DNA of 17,639 nt, from NCBI GenBank assembly GCA_902492455.1, contig CABULH010000037.1, forward strand, positions 1 through 17,639. The letters run 5' to 3'. A program made the position numbers and the translations under genes. Positions 14,429 to 17,639 of this stretch are shown here, piece by piece. The notes beneath the pieces were generated by a model. The model searched no databases. It was given only the letters and a program-made list of their open reading frames with translations, and was not told where the DNA came from. Source of the DNA: an uncultured Oscillospiraceae bacterium. GTDB taxonomy: Bacteria > Bacillota > Clostridia > Oscillospirales > Acutalibacteraceae. Within the stretch, counting starts at the first letter, position 1, and every line of letters begins with the position of its first letter.

Positions 14429-15460
14429 ATGTCTAAATTCAAGTTTTCCGTCGGCCCCTGGAACGTCCATGACGGCACGGATGTCTACGGTCCGGCCACC
14501 CGGCCCAATATCCCGTTGGAGGACAAAATCAGACGGTTCAGCGAGATGGGCTTCAGCGCCGTGCAGTTTCACGATGACGACGCCGTGCCCAACATCAATA
14601 ACCTGAGCGAAGAGGAGATCAAAGCCGAGGCCAGAGCGCTGAAGGCCATGCTGGACCGGTACGGCATGGCGGCGGAGTTCGTGGCCCCCCGGCTGTGGAT
14701 GGATCCCCACACCACCGACGGCGGCTATATGAGCTGCCGCAGGGAAGACCGGGAGTTCGCCATCTGGCGGTCCCTGCGCTCCATCGATATCGCCCGGGAG
14801 CTGGGCTGCGATAAAATCGTGCTTTGGCTGGCCCGGGAGGGCACCATCTGCGCCGAAAGCAAAAACCCGGTGGAAAGCATCCGTTACCTGGTGGAAGCGA
14901 TCAACACCATGCTGCGGTATGACGAGCGGATTAAGGTGCTTATCGAGCCCAAGCCCAACGAGCCGGTGGATCGCAGCTACTGCGGCACCATCGGTCATGT
15001 GATGGGGGTTTCGGCCGCTACCTGCGATCCTTCACGGGTGGGCGGATTGCTGGAAAGCGCCCACGCTGTCCTGGCCGGCCTGGACCCGGCCAATGAAATC
15101 GCCTTCGGCATGGCGTTCGGCAAGCTGTGGGGGGTACATCTCAACGACCAAAACGGCATGAAATTCGATCAGGACCGCTCTTTTGGGGTGGAGAATCTCC
15201 GGCAGGCTTTCAACCAGATCAAGGTGCTGAAGGAAAACGGCTACGGCCAGCACGGCGAATATATCGGCCTGGATGTCAAGGCCATGCGCACAACCCCCGC
15301 CGAGGCCAATTACGATCACCTGAAAACCTCCCTGCGGGTCTTTGAGATGCTGGAGGCCAAGGTGGATAAGTTCGATTACGATTTTCAGAAAAAATGCGTG
15401 GAATCCCGGAATTTTGAGGCTCTGGAACTCTATGTGATGGAGCTGCTGCTGGGTTCCTGA
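14429..15460 (+). CDS. Xylose-isomerase-like TIM-barrel sugar isomerase
   Basis: A 343-residue protein of the actinobacterial (class I) xylose isomerase type, shorter than the usual 385-390. ATG 14429 has AAAGGA (14411-14416) at a rather long 12 bases. Matches to class I enzymes: the opening GPWNVHDGTDVYGPATRP; the catalytic pair His48 and Asp51 (FHDDD); metal ligands Glu173 with Lys175 (LIEPKPNEP), Glu209 and His212 (ESAH), Asp247 and Asp249 (FDQDRSFG) and Asp282 (GLDVKAMRT). The segment VHLNDQNGMKFDQD is two residues shorter than the usual HIDLNGQRGPKYDQD, and Asn239 falls where class I enzymes have a metal-binding Asp. It should convert an aldose to a ketose, but the altered metal site leaves the sugar open; xylose, arabinose or another sugar from the imported glycan are options. 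It has no kinase beside it and is separated from the transporter by a terminator. Confidence 0.82.
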   Translation: MSKFKFSVGPWNVHDGTDVYGPATRPNIPLEDKIRRFSEMGFSAVQFHDDDAVPNINNLSEEEIKAEARALKAMLDRYGMAAEFVAPRLWMDPHTTDGGYMSCRREDREFAIWRSLRSIDIARELGCDKIVLWLAREGTICAESKNPVESIRYLVEAINTMLRYDERIKVLIEPKPNEPVDRSYCGTIGHVMGVSAATCDPSRVGGLLESAHAVLAGLDPANEIAFGMAFGKLWGVHLNDQNGMKFDQDRSFGVENLRQAFNQIKVLKENGYGQHGEYIGLDVKAMRTTPAEANYDHLKTSLRVFEMLEAKVDKFDYDFQKKCVESRNFEALELYVMELLLGS

Positions 15461-15530
15461 ATCCCCCCTCCTGCGGAAGCTGCTGGAACCGCCAGCCGCC
15501 GGTATGGCGGAGCGGTTAGAACCCTCATAC

Positions 15531-15567
15531 AACGGGCGGCCTGTCCATCCTGGACAAGCCGCCCGTT
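15531..15567. terminator. Bidirectional terminator between convergent genes
   Basis: A 10-bp stem (AACGGGCGGC / GCCGCCCGTT), one mismatch, then 5 more pairs around an ATCCT loop, followed by TTTT on the + strand. It lies between the isomerase-like gene and the convergent minus-strand lipoprotein gene and can serve both. A smaller inverted repeat (CCGCC/GGCGG) lies just upstream, near 15496-15510. Confidence 0.85.
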
Positions 15568-15588
15568 TTGGCTCCTTCCGGAGCTTTT

Positions 15589-16680
15589 CTATACCATTCT
15601 GTAATAGAATATCCCGGTTTCTCCGATTTCAATGAAATGGTCGGATTTCTGAAAAGCGCTGCTGGATATCAAAGCGCCGCTGTCGTCATACCGGCGGCAA
15701 TAGCCGTCGTAGAGCACGGAAGCCCCGCGTTCATAGGATCCCGGACTGTAGCTGAAAAAGGAATCATCCAGGGCCTTCAAGCGGGAAAACCTGCGGGCCT
15801 CAAATTCGGAGGCAACGCGGAGCTCCGCGTCTAAAAATTGGAATTTATCTGCGGAAACCGCGATCTTGTCCTGGAAATACGCCGCGGAAATATGCGCGCT
15901 TTGAAAGACGGCGGTCTTTGTTTCCTGCCCCTGAGCATCCAGTTCCTTTAAAAAGACCTCATCCGTGCCGGTTTTGGTGCCGGTGAAAAGAATCCTGCCG
16001 TCATCAGAAATATCCCCGATATAAAAATTCCCCTCGCCATCTGCTCCGGTATACGTCCATTCTACCGAGAAATCCTCGTTTACACGGCTGATGTGCCAGC
16101 GGTAGTCGGCGGTAAATCCCTCGGTGATGGTTCCGCCCAGGGGATAGTTGTAGGTAAAGCAGGTGGCAAGGTTGGAAATCGGGGGAGAGGTGCTTGCGGT
16201 TCCGTCGATGCCGATGATCTGGTAAACCGTGGAATCCGTGGGAGAGGACCGGGTGTTGACCATCAGTTCCTCATCCGCGTTCAATAAATAATTGGAATTT
16301 GTATCTAAGCAAAGCTTCTTCTCCCAGATCACCCTGCCCTCGCTGTCGCAGGCGGAAATCTTTCCGTTTCTGGCGGCGTAAAAGAACCGCCCGTCCTTCA
16401 ATGGATAGACTGTCCCGTCGAATCCCGGCTGTGTTTCCCAAAGCTTTTGCCCGTTTTTCTCATAGGAGGAAATATAGAATGTCGAGTCCCGGGTGAGCTT
16501 GCGTTGAGCACGGGAGACGATATACACGTAGTTTTCTGCTTCGACGAAGCTGTACAGTTCCCCGCGAAAGGAAAGATACGCCTTGCCCTCCGACTCCTTT
16601 TCGCCGCAGGAGGGGAGGAGGCAGACGGACAGCAGGAGGAAAAGCGTTTTTTTGAATAAAGAAGCTTTCGCTGATTGCAT
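15589..16680 (-). CDS. Lipoprotein with beta-propeller-like (PQQ/WD-type) body
   Basis: A 364-residue exported lipoprotein. Start 16680 has GGAAGGG 9 bases upstream; a possible ATG at 16698 has no ribosome site. The signal peptide carries a lipobox (LLPSC, Cys25). The body is a series of short beta segments with repeated patterns: YVYIVSRAQ, ISSYEKNGQKLWETQ, RFFYAARNGKISACDSEGRV followed by IWEKKL, then FSVEWTYTG, GRILFTGTKTG. The alternation of G-x-x-x-A-x-D with K/R-x-x-W resembles PQQ-type propeller repeats, where each blade records 'value then W'. I see no enzyme motif. Such proteins often serve as scaffolds or sensors on the outer face of the membrane. It is a single gene in a separate transcription unit, and its function is unknown. 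Confidence 0.75.
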   Translation of the reverse strand: MQSAKASLFKKTLFLLLSVCLLPSCGEKESEGKAYLSFRGELYSFVEAENYVYIVSRAQRKLTRDSTFYISSYEKNGQKLWETQPGFDGTVYPLKDGRFFYAARNGKISACDSEGRVIWEKKLCLDTNSNYLLNADEELMVNTRSSPTDSTVYQIIGIDGTASTSPPISNLATCFTYNYPLGGTITEGFTADYRWHISRVNEDFSVEWTYTGADGEGNFYIGDISDDGRILFTGTKTGTDEVFLKELDAQGQETKTAVFQSAHISAAYFQDKIAVSADKFQFLDAELRVASEFEARRFSRLKALDDSFFSYSPGSYERGASVLYDGYCRRYDDSGALISSSAFQKSDHFIEIGETGIFYYRMV

Positions 16681-16829
16681 GTCCTCATTCCCTTCCATAG
16701 GATAAAAATTTCGCGCTTGCCGAAAAGCAAACGCGGAGGCACATCCCAAGCCTGCTGTATAAACCGGGATTTACAACGGTAATAGTCGTTTTTCTCATAA
16801 GAGCCGATGACCTTAATGTGAATAAGTTT

Positions 16830-16858
16830 ATATTACAACAAAAATTTTCAATCATCAA
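16830..16858 (-). promoter_or_regulatory. Candidate promoter of the propeller-like lipoprotein gene
   Basis: On the minus strand TTGATG (complement of 16853-16858), a 17-base spacer and TAATAT (complement of 16830-16835) form a fair sigma-A promoter. It gives a leader of about 140 bases before the start at 16680. The -35 lies inside the inverted repeat at 16850-16877. Confidence 0.5.
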
Positions 16859-16877
16859 CCATTTTATGGTGATGATT
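16850..16877. repeat. Inverted repeat overlapping the -35 region
   Basis: AATCATCAACCAT (16850-16862) pairs with ATGGTGATGATT (16866-16877), with one extra base in the left arm and a 3-base loop. On the + strand it is followed by TTTTCTCTTTT, so it could be a terminator. On the - strand it covers the -35 of the lipoprotein promoter, so it could be an operator. No + strand gene ends here. Confidence 0.55.
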
Positions 16878-16895
16878 TTTCTCTTTTGATAAAAA

Positions 16896-16929
16896 AGAAA
16901 CACACCATGCCAATGCATGATGTGTTTCT
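16896..16929 (-). terminator. Terminator of the zinc-ribbon gene (repeat copy 1)
   Basis: The hairpin AGAAACACA-C-CATGC-CAAT-GCATG-A-TGTGTTTCT has two paired segments of 9 and 5 bp and one mismatch. On the minus strand it is followed by TTTTTT, and it lies about 40 bases after the zinc-ribbon stop. The same 34 bases recur at 17547-17580 with a single difference in the loop. Confidence 0.8.
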
Positions 16930-16970
16930 CTCTGGGAAGCGTTGACAAAATACAAATCTCTGTTAGAAGT

Positions 16971-17411
16971 TCAGACTTTGAAAAAAATTAACATTGTAGA
17001 GATAATCGCCATTGCAAGGAAGCCCCAGGAAAGCAGTTTGCGGGTAGCTTTCCCGTAGTTACCGGAAAAACTGAAAGGCCAATTTCTCACGGCAACCATC
17101 ATTTTAGCAAAATGCGGAGAGATAGCAATGAACCCAGAAAGGGCAGAGGCTAACGGGATGCCTATAAACTGTATGATGTCTGCGGAGGAAAGAATGAGAA
17201 AGATAAGAAGGATGGGAATTGACCCAAACGAGATACATGCGTTAACACGGTCAAGGATTGAAACTTTGAATTCCAGTGGCTCTGACTCGTCCGATGCCTT
17301 ATCCAAAATATGCTGTACTTCCTGTTTGCTGATTGATTGCAGTCTAGCCCCGCAATTGGTGCAGGATTTAAATGAATCTTTATTATTGAATCCGCATTTA
17401 TCGCAAATCAT
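16971..17411 (-). CDS. Zinc-ribbon membrane protein, function unknown
   Basis: A 146-residue protein. The start at 17411 follows a G-rich ribosome site (AGGGGGGG) at about 6 bases. Residues 1-22 form a zinc ribbon with two CxxC knuckles (MICDKCGFNN and SCTNCGARL). A charged linker follows, then three likely membrane segments: near SFGSIPILLIFLILSSADII, near IGIPLASALSGFIAI and near LSWGFLAMAIISTMLIFF. Short zinc-ribbon plus membrane-helix proteins of this layout are common in Firmicutes and mostly uncharacterised. Codon use and base composition are more AT-rich than the sugar locus, and the gene is framed by tRNA-end remnants and duplicated terminators, so it may be acquired. It has its own promoter and terminator. 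Confidence 0.8.
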   Translation of the reverse strand: MICDKCGFNNKDSFKSCTNCGARLQSISKQEVQHILDKASDESEPLEFKVSILDRVNACISFGSIPILLIFLILSSADIIQFIGIPLASALSGFIAISPHFAKMMVAVRNWPFSFSGNYGKATRKLLSWGFLAMAIISTMLIFFKV

Positions 17412-17435
17412 AAAAATCCCCCCCTGATAATCTTC

Positions 17436-17464
17436 ATTATAACAAAAGCTTGTCGAAAAAGCAA
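17436..17464 (-). promoter_or_regulatory. Promoter of the zinc-ribbon gene
   Basis: On the minus strand TTGCTT (complement of 17459-17464), a 17-base spacer and a perfect TATAAT (complement of 17436-17441) lie 24 bases before the start codon. The -35 and most of the spacer are inside the inverted repeat at 17446-17486. Confidence 0.7.
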
Positions 17465-17486
17465 TTACTGCTTTTTCGACAAGCTT
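17446..17486. repeat. Perfect 18-bp inverted repeat
   Basis: AAGCTTGTCGAAAAAGCA (17446-17463) and its exact complement (17469-17486) flank a 5-base loop, ATTAC. On the minus strand it directly follows a tRNA 3'-end copy and could be that gene's terminator, although only TTTTG follows. It also overlaps the zinc-ribbon promoter, and might instead be an operator or the end of a small mobile element. Confidence 0.85.
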
Positions 17487-17492
17487 CTATAC

Positions 17493-17517
17493 TGGTGCGA
17501 GAAACGGGAGCTTGAAA
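17493..17517 (-). pseudogene. tRNA 3'-end remnant, copy A (probably tRNA-Leu)
   Basis: On the minus strand this reads TTTCAAGCTCCCGTTTCTCGC then ACCA: part of a T-loop, the T-stem, a 7-base acceptor strand TTCTCGC, discriminator A and CCA. One extra base in the T-arm distinguishes it from copy B at 17585-17608. No D-arm, anticodon arm or 5' acceptor strand is found beside it, and the upstream bases instead form a hairpin (17505-17532). A tRNA-Leu origin is a guess from the discriminator base and acceptor sequence. Confidence 0.55.
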
Positions 17518-17546
17518 TGGGTTCAACTCCCGGCTCTTACAAAAAA

Positions 17547-17580
17547 AGAAACACACCATGCCGATGCATGATGTGTTTCT
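17547..17580 (-). terminator. Terminator hairpin, repeat copy 2
   Basis: The same 34-base hairpin as at 16896-16929, with one base changed (G at 17563). On the minus strand it lies 4 bases after the CCA of tRNA-end copy B and is followed by TTTTTT, which is the arrangement of a tRNA terminator. Confidence 0.8.
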
Positions 17581-17584
17581 TTCG

Positions 17585-17608
17585 TGGTGCGAGAAACGGG
17601 ACTTGAAA
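17585..17608 (-). pseudogene. tRNA 3'-end remnant, copy B (probably tRNA-Leu)
   Basis: On the minus strand this reads TTTCAAGTCCCGTTTCTCGC then ACCA, the exact geometry of a tRNA 3' end: T-loop TTCAAGT, T-stem strand CCCGT, acceptor strand TTCTCGC, A, CCA. The matching T-stem strand ACGGG should follow on the other side of the loop at about 17609, but GCGAT is found, so the tRNA is cut within the T-arm. The window ends 31 bases further on. Confidence 0.6.
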
Positions 17609-17639
17609 GCGATATAACGCCTTTTGCATTCGTGAGAAA

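Noticed and set aside
15496..15530. Possible tRNA D-arm-like sequence (GGAGCGGTTAGAACC)
   Set aside because: No T-arm, anticodon stem or acceptor pairing can be built around it; it is part of an inverted repeat before the terminator.
16685..16948. Small open frame on the - strand upstream of the lipoprotein
   Set aside because: It begins by reading through the repeated terminator hairpin and has no ribosome site; the same peptide pattern arises from the second hairpin copy.

Overview
The window looks like chromosomal DNA from a GC-rich member of the Clostridia, probably an Oscillospirales-type gut anaerobe. The reasons are strong AGGAGG-type ribosome sites, a Gram-positive prophage lysis module, lipoproteins, an AraC plus MalE/F/G sugar-uptake locus and a GH127-type glycosidase. 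This placement is inferred from gene style only; no rRNA or other marker gene is present.

Bases 1-2900 are the right end of a prophage, all on the + strand and tightly packed: the end of a tail protein, a small tail protein with a carbohydrate-binding-like fold, a tail fibre with three tandem repeats, an N-acetylmuramoyl-L-alanine amidase endolysin (best explained by a CTG start), a short membrane/coiled-coil protein of XhlA type and a holin. A strong terminator closes the module. Bases 2898-3028 hold two more hairpins and are the likely prophage/host junction. A minus-strand surface lipoprotein with an unusual sortase-like tail follows (3029-3901), then about 320 bp without a gene.

Bases 4226-15460 form a carbohydrate-use locus. 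On the - strand an apparent three-gene operon reads leftwards from 9293: an uncharacterised putative glycoside hydrolase, a GH127-type beta-L-arabinofuranosidase with its metal site intact, and a UroD/MtaA-family protein with the zinc ligands of corrinoid-linked methyltransferases. Divergently, on the + strand, lie an AraC-family regulator, a sugar-binding lipoprotein and two MalF/MalG-type permeases, ended by a perfect palindromic terminator. A xylose-isomerase-like protein then follows as its own unit. The simplest reading is that the binding protein and permeases import an oligosaccharide, the two cytoplasmic hydrolases cleave it, the isomerase-like enzyme feeds a released sugar into metabolism, and the AraC protein senses it. 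No ATPase, sugar kinase or corrinoid protein is in the window. The UroD/MtaA-like gene in a glycosidase operon hints at methylated sugar handling, which is speculation.

Bases 15531-17639 hold a convergent terminator, a minus-strand lipoprotein with a beta-propeller-like body, and an AT-richer tail. That tail carries a small zinc-ribbon membrane protein, two near-identical terminator hairpins 651 bp apart, a perfect 18-bp inverted repeat, and two copies of a tRNA 3' end (probably tRNA-Leu, minus strand) without the rest of the tRNA. It looks like an integration scar or the edge of a small island.
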